The notes under the pieces are model-generated. The model ran no database searches. It was not told where the DNA came from and saw only the letters and a program-made list of their open reading frames with translations. Made by a program: the position numbers and the translations under genes. Source: DATDPM01 sp963841995 (GTDB lineage Bacteria; Pseudomonadota; Alphaproteobacteria; DATDPM01). Taken from it: a stretch of DNA of 64,000 bases. The stretch is from NCBI GenBank assembly GCA_963841995.1, contig CAWJEX010000002.1, positions 186,001 to 250,000 on the forward strand, written 5' to 3'. Each line of letters starts with the position of its first letter. Position 1 is the stretch's first letter. This document shows positions 44,633 to 53,525 of the stretch, piece by piece.

Positions 44633-45871
44633 ATGTTGGAACTGTATTTCAAGTATCCGAGGGTGCTCCGGCGCCTTCGTAGCGGGGCGCTGGGCGAAGA
44701 GATGGACCGCATTGCGGCGCATTTCTCCGAGCTCGGTTACAAGCGCGGATCGGCCAAGATCTATATCGGCCGGCTTGCCAGGTTCAGCGAGTTCGCAGCG
44801 CGCCATGCCGGATCGGCGCCGATCGATCAGGACATGATCGATCGCTTCGTGCAGAGTTTGCCGACAGCCACGCCACGGATCGCAGCGCGAACAGCGATCG
44901 AGCATGCCCGTCGGCTCGCGCCACACCGGTTTTCAACGCCGTGTCGGCATGCACCACCCGATCCCGATAGACCGCTGCTCGCCGCTTATCTGGATCACCT
45001 GCGCCAGGTGCGGGGCTTGGAGCCGAAGACCTGCGAGGGGCTGCTCGTCGCGGCACGCCGGATCCTCGCCTGGTACTATGACCACGTCCCGGATCAGCCT
45101 CTTGCCGAGATGACGGGCGTGCATGTGCTCGCTCTGGTCCAGCATCTCCTATCGCTGTCGACCAACAATTATACGCGGGCCTCGACCACATCGTACGTCC
45201 GTACATTTTTGCATTTCCTGCGGTGGTCGGACCTCAACAGCCAGGATCTCGCCCGGTTCGTTCCTCGAACACCTTGCTGGCGGCTGGCACACCTACCACC
45301 GCGGCTCGCGTGGGAAGATGTCAGGCGCGCGATCGACGCGATTGACGTGACGACGCCGTCAGGCATGCGGGACCGTGCCCTTCTGCTCTTGCTCGCCACC
45401 ACCGGGCTGCGCAACAAGGAGCTGCGATCACTCGAGCTTCGGGATATCCGCTGGCGCGCCGCCGAAGTGCTTGTGCGGCGAACCAAAGGGAAGAGTGATC
45501 GGGTAGTGCCGCTCTTGGACGAAGCAGGAGCGGCGCTCGCAGACTATGTCCTGTATGCCAGACCAAAGATCGCTAGTCCCCGAGTGTTCCTGTCCTTTGC
45601 GCCGCCGGCGCGCCCCTTCAAGTACGCCACCTCCATTTCGAGGATCGTCCGTTCACAGTTGGAACGAAGCGGGATTGAGCTTTCCGGCGCCGCTGGCGCC
45701 CATCTGTTACGCCATAGCCTGGCGACGCAGCTTGTCAGGCAACGGCGGCCCATCAATGAGGTCGCTGACCTACTGGGCCATCGGAGCATCGACACAACCG
45801 CCATATACGTGAAGGTAGCGCTGCCGCAGCTCACCGACGTTGCGCTGCCCTTCCCGGGAGGCGCGGCATGA
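44633..45871 (+). CDS. RIT tyrosine recombinase RitA
   Basis: A 412-residue recombinase with a SAM-like core-binding region (about 30-210) and catalytic domain: Arg in T-T-G-L-R-N-K-E-L, L-R-H-S-L-A-T (His-x-x-Arg), G-H-R-S and nucleophile Tyr in T-A-I-Y-V-K-V. GGAGAGAGT lies before the ATG. Its stop overlaps the RitB start. In trios all three proteins are thought to act together; the exact recombination is not known. Confidence 0.93.
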   Translation: MLELYFKYPRVLRRLRSGALGEEMDRIAAHFSELGYKRGSAKIYIGRLARFSEFAARHAGSAPIDQDMIDRFVQSLPTATPRIAARTAIEHARRLAPHRFSTPCRHAPPDPDRPLLAAYLDHLRQVRGLEPKTCEGLLVAARRILAWYYDHVPDQPLAEMTGVHVLALVQHLLSLSTNNYTRASTTSYVRTFLHFLRWSDLNSQDLARFVPRTPCWRLAHLPPRLAWEDVRRAIDAIDVTTPSGMRDRALLLLLATTGLRNKELRSLELRDIRWRAAEVLVRRTKGKSDRVVPLLDEAGAALADYVLYARPKIASPRVFLSFAPPARPFKYATSISRIVRSQLERSGIELSGAAGAHLLRHSLATQLVRQRRPINEVADLLGHRSIDTTAIYVKVALPQLTDVALPFPGGAA

Positions 45872-46800
45872 GCAGCTTCGCCAAAGAACTGGCCGACAGG
45901 GTCGAGGGCTATATCGCGCTACGTCGCTCGCTTGGCTATGCGTTCCAGAAGCAGACCGCGATATTGCGCGCATTGGCCCGATATGTGGAGGCCGGGCAGC
46001 TTGAGGGTCCCCTGACACGGGACATGGCGCTCAGCTTCATTTTCTCGTGGGAAGGGACGGCCAACGGTCGCGCCATTCATCATGGGGTCGTCCGTCGCTT
46101 TTGCGAGTATCTCGCTGTCTACGACGCGCGAACCGAGACGCTCGATCCTCGTGCGCTTCCCAGATCCCGCGCCATTCCGCCGCCGCGCATCCTGAGCGAT
46201 ATGGAGCTCGGATCGCTCATGTCAGCATGCCGTCGCGTTTCGCCGGGATATCCCCAGCGGGGCGTAGTGTTGGCGATACTGGTCGGATTGCTGGCGAGCA
46301 CGGGCTTGCGGTCCGGCGAAGCGCTCCGCCTCGATCGCACCGACGTCGATCTCGTCGATGGCGTCCTGCACATCAGGAGGACCAAGTTCCGCAAGGATCG
46401 TCTGGTTCCGGTCCACACCACGACGCTGGGGGCGCTACGCAAGTACGCGCGGCATCGCGATGCAGCATTTCCGGCGCCGAAGGATTGCGCATTTTTTCTC
46501 AGCTCGCGTGGCAACCGACTATCGCCGGCAGGACTCCATTTGGCGTTCAGCGCAGCCTGCGAGCTTGCCGGTCTCGACAGCGACAAGGCTTTGAGGCCAC
46601 ATGACCTGCGGCACCGCTTTGCCGTCACGCGTCTTGTCGCCTGGCATCGAGAGAAGGCCGATGTGCAAGCGTTGTTGCCCTTGCTGGCAACCTATCTCGG
46701 CCACGCCCGCTACACCGATACCGCCTATTACGTAACGGGCACGGCCGACCTGCTGGGCATGGCGGCTGACCGCGCCTTCATCAGTGGAGGCGCGTCATGA
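45868..46800 (+). CDS. RIT tyrosine recombinase RitB
   Basis: A 310-residue recombinase with Arg in T-G-L-R-S-G-E-A-L-R-L, H-D-L-R-H-R-F-A (His-x-x-Arg), L-G-H-A-R and Tyr in D-T-A-Y-Y-V-T-G. It overlaps RitA and RitC by ATGA at each end, so the three are translationally coupled. Confidence 0.93.
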   Translation: MSSFAKELADRVEGYIALRRSLGYAFQKQTAILRALARYVEAGQLEGPLTRDMALSFIFSWEGTANGRAIHHGVVRRFCEYLAVYDARTETLDPRALPRSRAIPPPRILSDMELGSLMSACRRVSPGYPQRGVVLAILVGLLASTGLRSGEALRLDRTDVDLVDGVLHIRRTKFRKDRLVPVHTTTLGALRKYARHRDAAFPAPKDCAFFLSSRGNRLSPAGLHLAFSAACELAGLDSDKALRPHDLRHRFAVTRLVAWHREKADVQALLPLLATYLGHARYTDTAYYVTGTADLLGMAADRAFISGGAS

Positions 46801-47805
46801 GCGTACATTCCTCGCTCCCGCCGCTGCTGGAGTCCTTCTTCCGCAACCGGCTAACCAAGCAACGGAACGCGAGCCGCTCCACCATCGCCAGCTATCGTGA
46901 TGCCTTGCGCATGTTGATCCTGTTTGCCTCCCAACGGACCGGTCGCAAGCCATGTGCACTGGCAGTCGAGGATCTGGACCGCGACCTCATTCTCACGTTC
47001 CTGGACGAGCTCGAGAAGAAGCGGAAGAACACGATCCAGACGCGCAATGCACGCCTGACGGCGATCCGGTCATTTTTCCATCATGTGGCGGCGAACGATC
47101 CTGCATCGCTCGGCATCGCACAGCGCGTCCTCGCCATCCCCGTCAAGAAGTCGCACACCGAGGTGACGCATCATCTCGCACGACACGAGCTTGACGCCAT
47201 CATTGACGCGCCGAATCAGCGAACGCCGCGGGGGCGCCGAGATCGGGTATTGCTGCTTTTCCTCGCACGCACCGGCGCGCGTGTTTCCGAGGCGCTCGGC
47301 GTGGATGCCTGCGATCTTCGGCTCGATCGCCCGCGACCACAGGTGCTCTTGTGCGGTAAGGGGCGCAAGGAGCGGATCGTGCCGATGCCGGACGATCTCG
47401 TCAAAGCGCTGAAGGCGTTGATGAGCGAGCGTGGAGTTCGAGCACTATGAGGTGCGCCCGCTCTTCGTGGGCACAAACGGGACACGATTGACACGCTTCG
47501 GAGCGACCCACATCGTACGGCGGGCTGTCGCCGCGGCCATGGCGAACACGCCAGAACTGGCGCGCAAATCCATTTCGCCGCATGTCTTTCGACATTCGCT
47601 CGCGATGATGCTGCTGCAGTCAGGGGTGGACCTTCTGACCATCCAGGCCTGGCTTGGGCACTCACAAGTCGCCACAACGCATCGCTACGCTGCGGCCGAT
47701 GTCGAGATGATGCGTCGCGGACTGGACAAGGCGGGTGTCTCAGGGAAACAGCCGGCGCGGTTCCAACCCAAGGATAGGGTGCTGCAGCTGCTGGAAAGCA
47801 TCTGA
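46797..47805 (+). pseudogene. RIT tyrosine recombinase RitC, frameshifted
   Basis: The N-terminal part (to R-T-G-A-R-V-S-E-A-L-G and M-S-E-R-G-V) stops at 47450, and the catalytic remainder (S-P-H-V-F-R-H-S-L, L-G-H-S-Q and Tyr in T-H-R-Y-A-A-A-D-V) continues one frame on from about 47440 to 47805. One extra base in 47430-47445 would explain this. The complete protein would have about 335 residues. Confidence 0.87.
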
Positions 47806-47890
47806 GTATTATGTGGCGGCAAAGCCCACCATCACCGCGGAATTACGCGCCATGAGGCCGCGCCGCCACATATCTGCGCCCGACACATAT

Positions 47891-48007
47891 GAAAGGATCG
47901 GCCTTCATCGCTTCGCGTACCAGAGCAGCGAGACCCTCGGCCCCTTTTCGAAAGTCGACAGGCTTCGTCGCCACCATCACCCGGACCGCACCTGTCGGGC
48001 CAATCAC
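47891..48007 (-). pseudogene. tnpB: TnpB of IS66, N-terminal fragment
   Basis: 39 codons from the GTG at 48007 (overlapping the tnpA stop as GTGA) read V-I-G-P-T-G-A-V-R-V-M-V-A-T and end A-M-K-A-D-P-F at the RIT border; the rest is at 44216-44457. Confidence 0.88.
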
Positions 48008-48456
48008 GAGGACGCTTTCAACGCGCGGATCACTGCCGCAATCGTCTTCGCTTCCGCGCCGCGGCCGATCCGGACCGTCGCGCCGTCGATCTCGATTTCA
48101 ACAACACCGGGCCCGTGGCCGGATCTGCGCGCCGGACGAGGGTCGCGATTCGGACATTCGCTTTCCGGCATCGGCTTTTCCACAACCGCCGGCACGAACA
48201 GGGGTGACGCCATGCCTTCACCCCTCGCAACAACCCCGCGCGCCAGCCTTCGCCAGGCAAACAGCTGCGAGTGCGTCAGCCCGTGACGGCGAGCAACCCC
48301 GCACACCGTATCGCCAGAGCTGTAGCTCTCCGCGACAATCGCCGCCTTCTCCTCCGCCGACCAATGGCGGCGACGCCCAGCTCCCGTAAATACCTCGATC
48401 CGCCGCGCCGGTGCCTCGGCCGGCTTAGACACGTGCAAACGCACTGTATCCGACAT
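48004..48456 (-). CDS. tnpA: IS66-family protein TnpA (HTH)
   Basis: A 150-residue protein with a helix-turn-helix (H-W-S-A-E-E-K-A-A-I-V-A-E-S-Y ... V-A-R-R-H-G-L-T-H-S-Q-L-F-A-W-R-R) as in IS66 TnpA/IS3 OrfA-like proteins. It is the first gene of the IS66 operon and overlaps tnpB by 4 bp. Confidence 0.92.
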   Translation of the reverse strand: MSDTVRLHVSKPAEAPARRIEVFTGAGRRRHWSAEEKAAIVAESYSSGDTVCGVARRHGLTHSQLFAWRRLARGVVARGEGMASPLFVPAVVEKPMPESECPNRDPRPARRSGHGPGVVEIEIDGATVRIGRGAEAKTIAAVIRALKASS

Positions 48457-48542
48457 ATGTCCAAGCTCCCTTCAGAGCACGGACATTCCATCATCAGCTT
48501 GCTTCGTGAAAGGTGGGGCCAGAACAGCGCTTACGGTTCTTC

Positions 48543-48682
48543 CACATGTCGAGGACATCGATCATAGCCAAGGCTTCGCCTTCGGCCGCGCCGCCCTGGC
48601 GCAGATCGACGCCGTGCTCCGCGAGGAGATTGATGAACTGACCGACGACTTCGGCCGCACGCTCAAAGGATGGATAGGACAA
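48543..48682 (-). pseudogene. N-terminal part of the unknown gene split by IS66
   Basis: From a TTG at 48682 (GAGGG 6 nt upstream) the minus strand reads M-S-Y-P-S-F-E-R-A-A-E-V-V-G-Q-F-I and reaches D-V-L-D-M-W-K-N at the insertion point. It continues in frame at 42486-41703 after removal of the element. Confidence 0.78.
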
Positions 48683-48886
48683 GCGACGCCCTCAAAGGCG
48701 CAACCGTGACCGCCCCTGGGCACCCGCCATGTCTGTGCTTTGGGGGATCGTTAAGCTGCACTCGGTGACCCGGCTTTGGCGCTTAGCTGCCGGAAACTCA
48801 GGGACCTCCCGGACAGCTGCGCACCGCCTCGAAGTGAGCAGGCGAACTCATGGTGTTTCCGCTTCGTAGGCGCCCTTCGATAGTAG

Positions 48887-48935
48887 TGACCTGAAGTATC
48901 TTTTGTACCAGCGACATAGAGAGTTTATTGCATGG
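48887..48935 (+). repeat. 49-bp dispersed repeat, copy B
   Basis: 46 of 49 bases are identical to 38281-38329, same orientation. Confidence 0.8.
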
Positions 48936-48936
48936 T

Positions 48937-48987
48937 TGACCTGACCGGCTCTTTTTATACCAGGCGGTTTGAGAGAAATTGTAATGG
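48937..48987 (+). repeat. Degenerate third copy (C) of the 49-bp repeat
   Basis: It starts one base after copy B and keeps TGACCTGA at its start, a T-rich block, the TACCAG core, GAGAG and a final ATGG, with several changes and two extra bases. Confidence 0.6.
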
Positions 48988-49416
48988 TCGTTCGATAAAG
49001 GCGGGAGCGTTCCCGGCAATTGGGCTAAAGCGGGCCCGGTAGCCGAGGGAGCCTCGCCGAAAACAGCCCGAAATAACGCTGGTAGCGCTCCCCCGATTTG
49101 AACCCGCCGTATTTGCCGGACAGGCGATGATATTCCCGGGTGAGGGGTTGATCGAAAACCGACAATGGCCGGCACCCACGGAGTTTGCGTCAAGCCTGCG
49201 AAAAAGCAAGGCGCTGGAAACTGCCACAGGTCCGAAGACCACCTTTATTAGGACGCGCATTAGGACGCGATCAGCTCACGCCCGAATAGTCTTGTTTTCG
49301 GGCGCCATCTCACAGGTTGCCGCATTATTCCATTTCGCGATCAATGTTTAGTGGAGCTCGAGCCGAGCGATATCACATGGACGGGCTCTGGTGATGTAGC
49401 GCCGTGTACTGTGGGC

Positions 49417-50929
49417 TTACTGCGCGGCCAATTCGCGGATGAAATCCAGCAACACCCGCGTCGCACGGCAGTCGTCCTCGTTGTAGTCCAGAATCCGTTG
49501 CTTTACAGCGGAATCGCCTGTTTCCACCCAGCGATGGAACCATTCGATCGATGCCGCTCCGGAGGGGTGTGCGTCCCGCCAATCAAAGCCGAGATACCGC
49601 GCCAGCGTCTTGATCGAGTAATCGTGTGTCGGCCATTCCGTGGCCTTCCTCACGACATCGTAATAAAGGTCGATTGCTCGCGACGGGTCGAATAGCGCTT
49701 CGACATCCTCTTCGGTGCACACGCACGGATACCTGGCGCGCAGCTTTCGGTAAATCGTCCGCTCATATTTCGAGTAATAAAAGATCACGGCATCCGGAGC
49801 ACCTTGCATGAATGCCCAGGCCTCGGCAAAAGCGCGCTCTTCCTGCTCCGGTGTCGGCTCGTCCGCAAAAAATGATATGAACTGTTCGGTTTTGTTGTCT
49901 TGCCCGGTCCTGGTTACGAAGCCGTGGAGATAGCAAACATCCCGAATTGGATCGACTTCGATGTCGAAGAAGAGTTCCTGTTGAACCAGCGGTAAACGCA
50001 CAGGCTCCCTTAAATACGGCGCCGAGGCGTCTGATGACAGCAGCCGCGCCCTGGCGTGAAATTTCTCCAGTGAATCCGGCCCAATTCCCGGAAAAGCGCT
50101 CTTCTTTCCATTCATAAACTCACCCGGGTTCGCAGCAGCAAAGTCACGGATCGTCGCCACGCGGCCGACCATGGTATCGCGCTTCGCACGACCCAGCTCG
50201 GGGATGAGCGTCAGATCGTTGGCGTCGCTAAGGCGCCGCAGACAGGCCGAGTACCACACGCAGTTTTTGCATACGCCGGAGCTGTACGCCGGCAGCGTTT
50301 GCAGCGTACCTGCGACAATCTCTCGTGCCTCTGCGAGCGCTTCTTGATAATCCTGCCACAAGGTGCGCGCGTTCCGTTTTCCATAGGCCGCAGAAAAATC
50401 GTAAATGACCTCGCGTCCATGGACATCCCAGACGAAGGCGCGTCGGCCAGCAGAAACCTTAAGCTGCTCGAGGATGTCGGTATAGAGGCCGAGCTGAGCG
50501 GCGTAGTGCTTTTTCGGCTTTGCGGCTTCATCGTCCTCGGCGGAATTCGTCGCCGGCGCCGGACTTTATGTCGCCGGCGATATAGCCGCCGTCTTCGTAA
50601 CGTAGAAGATCGGGGTCACCCAGAAGATCGCCCGCCGAGATCCGGCCTCCGTAAATCAGCGGCTCGCGGCGCGCCATCGCTTCGACCGTCAATCGCTCCT
50701 TCTCGTCGCCGCTATAATGCGAGAGATCCAAAAACGGGATCTCGAGGTTCCGAATGACCTCCTTCTCGAACAGCGCCCCGCGTTCCCATAGGAGCTGGAC
50801 GAACGGGCTGACCGCGTCGCGTTCAGCGGGATCCGCATAGGTGTCCATCGTGACGCGATGGGGACACTGAACCAGATCGTAGAGCATCGCAGCGGTGATC
50901 GGTCGCGTCATCGATGAAACTCCGGTCAT
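49417..50929 (-). pseudogene. TM0106-family RecB-like nuclease with RNase H-like domain, frameshifted
   Basis: The N-terminal part (I-T-A-A-M-L-Y-D-L-V-Q-C-P-H-R-V) has a RecB-type motif in A-G-D-I-K-S-G-A-G. At about 50542 one extra C after GAATTC shifts the frame; without it reading continues A-E-D-D-E-A-A-K-P-K-K-H-Y-A-A-Q-L-G-L-Y through a cysteine motif (C-K-N-C-V-W-Y-S-A-C) into a DnaQ/RNase H-like domain (E-L-F-F-D-I-E-V-D-P ... D-Y-N-E-D-D-C-R-A-T). The intact protein would have about 503 residues. The family is a putative nuclease often seen near mobile DNA. Confidence 0.85.
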
Positions 50930-51261
50930 AGCGAATCCACCGTGGAGAATTCTTCAAGCTGGGAAAGCGATCGGGATTCCTTGCCCGGTCGGGCCAGACT
51001 GGCTCAGGACACGGGTTCGAACATCATCCCAAAGCTGATCTGCACAGCTTTCGGCGCCGCTTGCGTTCGATCAGTAAACACGGCGCTCTTCATTCCTCCG
51101 CCTCGGAACCTCGATAAGCGCCGCAGGCGTCGGCACGGGTCGCGGCGAACCGATCGGCGTCTTCGTCCCGGCCGCTCCTGTCATTCCGACCCTCCTGCCA
51201 AGACACGCTGGCCTCAAGCCATAGGCCAATCCAATATTGAGAGTGATTGCCGACTGACGGC
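50930..51261. other. Intergenic stretch, nothing recognised
   Basis: 332 bp between the RecB-like nuclease start and the XRE gene end. It holds only short frames with no domain, repeat or RNA gene I can support. A promoter for the nuclease is expected near 50930-51000. Confidence 0.4.
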
Positions 51262-51495
51262 TCACTTCTTAAGGCGAACCCCCGGGCCTCCCCCGTTCTT
51301 GGGGATAAATTGAACCCCCGCCCGCTCCAGCGCTTCCTGCACCGCGACTAGATTTCGCGCCGACGTCGCCGGCACCCCGTCGGCTGCCTCCATCCGCCTG
51401 ATCGTGGAAATGCCGACGCCACTTTCGCGGGTCAGATCCTCCAGCGACCAGCGCAGCAGAGCGCGGCCCGCCCTGATCTGGTCCGATGTGATCAC
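51262..51495 (-). CDS. XRE-family transcriptional regulator
   Basis: A 77-residue protein from the GTG at 51495 (GGCGAG upstream). It has a Cro/C1-type helix-turn-helix: I-R-A-G-R-A-L-L-R-W-S-L-E-D-L-T-R-E-S-G-V then T-I-R-R-M-E-A-A, and a short C-terminal tail. It is divergent from the AAA+ gene, and an 18-bp palindrome lies between them within the promoter of the latter, so it probably represses the module and itself. Confidence 0.87.
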   Translation of the reverse strand: MITSDQIRAGRALLRWSLEDLTRESGVGISTIRRMEAADGVPATSARNLVAVQEALERAGVQFIPKNGGGPGVRLKK

Positions 51496-51522
51496 AAATG
51501 CTCGCCTATGTGTAAAAAACTG

Positions 51523-51551
51523 TTGACAATGAGCAATATTGCTCATATATA
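51523..51551 (+). promoter_or_regulatory. Consensus sigma70 promoter with an 18-bp palindromic operator
   Basis: TTGACA (51523-51528) and TATATA (51546-51551) are 17 bp apart. The spacer is filled by the perfect palindrome ATGAGCAATATTGCTCAT (51529-51546). It drives the AAA+ gene at 51591 and is the likely target of the adjacent XRE regulator. Confidence 0.8.
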
Positions 51552-51590
51552 TGCTCAAGATTATCATTTTTGGCTGTATAAGGCAAGAAA

Positions 51591-52598
51591 ATGACCGCGA
51601 CAAAAGGAAAAGGCGATCCCGCCGTTCTGTGGGCCGAGCCGGGCGATTTCGCCCCCGAAATCCGGGTCGATCTGGCGATGCCGCGTGCTCGCGGCAGGCG
51701 CTTCAAGCCGCCGGAAATGATGACCGTCGTCAGCGAAATCGGCGACATGGCGAGCGAGGCCGGACAAAACATGGCGCTGCGCTACGGGCGGATCGTCGAG
51801 CCCATGCCGTTGAAGGGCGGCACAGCGGATCCGGCGGCCATCTACGCGCGTCTTGTCGCGAAGTTCCCGCATCTTGCCGATGCGGCGGCGCGCATCGTCG
51901 GCGATCTGCACCTTGGAGCCCTGGGCCACCGCCAATACGCTCATATACGCCCTCTTCTTCTCGTTGGTCCGTCCGGAATTGGGAAGACTCTGTTTGCCAA
52001 GCGGCTCGCCAGTCAGCTCAACGTCGGCTTCGGCGAATTCCCCGCCGCTGGTTCGTCCGACGACCGGGTTTTCCGCGGCACCGGCCGCGGCTGGCATTCG
52101 GCGCAGCCCGGCTTGCCGATCATCGTGATGCTGCAATCCGAATGCGCAAATCCGCTGTTCTTGATCGACGAAATCGACAAGGCAGGCGGCAGCGAAAAAT
52201 CCGGCAGCATGGTGCATACGCTCCTCGGCCTTTTGGAACCGGCGACCGCCGGCACCTGGTTCGACGAAGCGCTGATGGCGCGTGCCGATCTTTCCAAGGT
52301 CTCCTGGATTTTGACCGCGAACCGCATCGACCATCTGCCGCCTTATCTTCTCAGCCGCTTGGCGATCGTCCATTGCAAGCGCCCCGAAGCGGCTCATTTC
52401 GACCGCATCCTCGAATCCGTTCTGCGCGATATCGCCAGACAGCTGGCCATCGTCCCAGAAGATCTTCCGGAATTGCATTCCCGGGCGATCGCTTTGTTGC
52501 GTCATGCCTTCTCGCACGACGGCGATATCCGCAGGCTTCGCCGCGCCGTCGAAGCCGGGCTTGGCGCCGCTGCCGCCGGCCCGCGGCTTCTTCATTGA
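51591..52598 (+). CDS. AAA+ ATPase, Lon/MoxR-like
   Basis: A 335-residue protein with an N-terminal helical part, Walker A L-V-G-P-S-G-I-G-K-T-L-F-A-K-R, Walker B P-L-F-L-I-D-E-I-D-K-A, sensor 1 W-I-L-T-A-N and an Arg-finger-like segment L-S-R-L. The order resembles the AAA+ part of Lon without its protease domain. It is the first gene downstream of the repressed promoter and precedes a GIY-YIG gene and a tyrosine recombinase on the same strand, suggesting a remodeller in a mobile-element module. Confidence 0.85.
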   Translation: MTATKGKGDPAVLWAEPGDFAPEIRVDLAMPRARGRRFKPPEMMTVVSEIGDMASEAGQNMALRYGRIVEPMPLKGGTADPAAIYARLVAKFPHLADAAARIVGDLHLGALGHRQYAHIRPLLLVGPSGIGKTLFAKRLASQLNVGFGEFPAAGSSDDRVFRGTGRGWHSAQPGLPIIVMLQSECANPLFLIDEIDKAGGSEKSGSMVHTLLGLLEPATAGTWFDEALMARADLSKVSWILTANRIDHLPPYLLSRLAIVHCKRPEAAHFDRILESVLRDIARQLAIVPEDLPELHSRAIALLRHAFSHDGDIRRLRRAVEAGLGAAAAGPRLLH

Positions 52599-52713
52599 GG
52601 TCGATGATGCCGATTTCGAGGCCCACCATATTCGCTGCGGCGATGCCGCGATCGTCGGTCTGCTTTTAAGGAGGTCGGCAGTCGCGCCGCCTTTTCGACG
52701 ATCCAGGAACCAA

Positions 52714-53463
52714 ATGATTTTCAATGCGAAGAGAAAGGACAAAGCCGTGCCCATCGACAAGCCTCTTCCTGCAGGCGTCACCTTTGAGACGGTATCGCCG
52801 GTCAGCGCCGGGAAGCGCTACCCGGTGCAACTCTCGGTGCTGCCCGGATACCGGATGTCGCTCAGTGCCGGTTTCATAAAACTGCACAAACTGGAAGCCA
52901 AGACGCTGATCCGGTTCTCGATCTGCGACGATCCGCCGACGCTGGCATTCACGGTTTCCGATCAGACCGGAACTTCCGCGGACGATTCTTGTTTCGGCCT
53001 CTACCGGAATTCCGCCGACATACGTTCGGCTTCCCGGGCCGTGGTGCCGCGCAGCTTGTTTGGGCGCTCGGCGCATCTCGAATCGATAAGACGAGAGGCG
53101 GTGCGCCGCCAGCATCCGGTACACCTCCCGATCTATCATGACGAAACCCGGGATCTCTTTCACGTCGAGCTGCGGGCCGTCATGGAGCGGCTGTGGCGGT
53201 CGGGGGAACCGGTGCCCGTCGGCTACGCCGTCTACAGGTATATCGACGGCCCCGACATCGTCTATATCGGCCAGGGCGAAATTTCCGAGCGCTTGCGCGA
53301 GCCGCGCCGGCGGCATTGGCTTTTCGATTATGTGGAATTCACGCTGGTCAGGACCAAGACCGACGGCACGGCTTTGGAGCATTCGCTGCTCGAGGAGCAT
53401 CGCGATCTCTTCGGCCGCCTGCCGCGCTACAATTCCAAGCGCGGTTCCGAACAGAAACATTGA
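52714..53463 (+). CDS. GIY-YIG-like nuclease domain protein
   Basis: From the ATG at 52714 (AGGA upstream) the protein has an N-terminal half of unknown fold and a C-terminal GIY-YIG-like domain: A-V-Y-R-Y then I-V-Y-I-G-Q-G-E-I-S-E-R-L, followed by F-D-Y-V-E-F and A-L-E-H-S-L-L-E-E-H, ending L-P-R-Y-N-S-K-R. The frame is open further upstream into the AAA+ gene, but without a ribosome site. It may nick or cut DNA for the module; the assignment rests on motif shape only. Confidence 0.65.
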   Translation: MIFNAKRKDKAVPIDKPLPAGVTFETVSPVSAGKRYPVQLSVLPGYRMSLSAGFIKLHKLEAKTLIRFSICDDPPTLAFTVSDQTGTSADDSCFGLYRNSADIRSASRAVVPRSLFGRSAHLESIRREAVRRQHPVHLPIYHDETRDLFHVELRAVMERLWRSGEPVPVGYAVYRYIDGPDIVYIGQGEISERLREPRRRHWLFDYVEFTLVRTKTDGTALEHSLLEEHRDLFGRLPRYNSKRGSEQKH

Positions 53464-53525
53464 GCGGCATCGGTCTTGATGCCGCGGCAGCCAACGAATC
53501 TTTTTCAGAACCAAGGAGAGCCGCA

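Larger units (their letters stand above)
44488..47890 (+). mobile_element. RIT element (recombinase in trio)
   Basis: A 3403-bp element inserted in tnpB. Its 84-bp terminal inverted repeats (44488-44571 and 47807-47890) are identical base for base. Inside are three adjacent tyrosine recombinase genes with 4-bp ATGA overlaps, the defining layout of RIT elements. The third gene is frameshifted. Confidence 0.93.
42487..48534 (-). mobile_element. IS66-family element, interrupted by a RIT element
   Basis: The outer ends begin GTAAGCGCTGTTCT (42487) and end AGAACAGCGCTTAC (48534), typical IS66 termini, and are flanked by the perfect 8-bp duplication GGTTCTTC (42479-42486 and 48535-48542). On the minus strand it carries tnpA, tnpB and tnpC. 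tnpB is split by a 3.4-kb RIT element and tnpC has a frameshift, so it cannot move on its own. Confidence 0.93.
48683..49416. other. Intergenic stretch with repeats, no gene supported
   Basis: Apart from the two repeat copies B and C below I see no gene. Several open frames occur on both strands but have no recognisable domain or ribosome site. Confidence 0.5.

Noticed and set aside
48798..49260. Minus-strand frames of 131 and 101 codons in the repeat-rich gap
   Set aside because: No domain, no credible start, and they run across the dispersed repeats.
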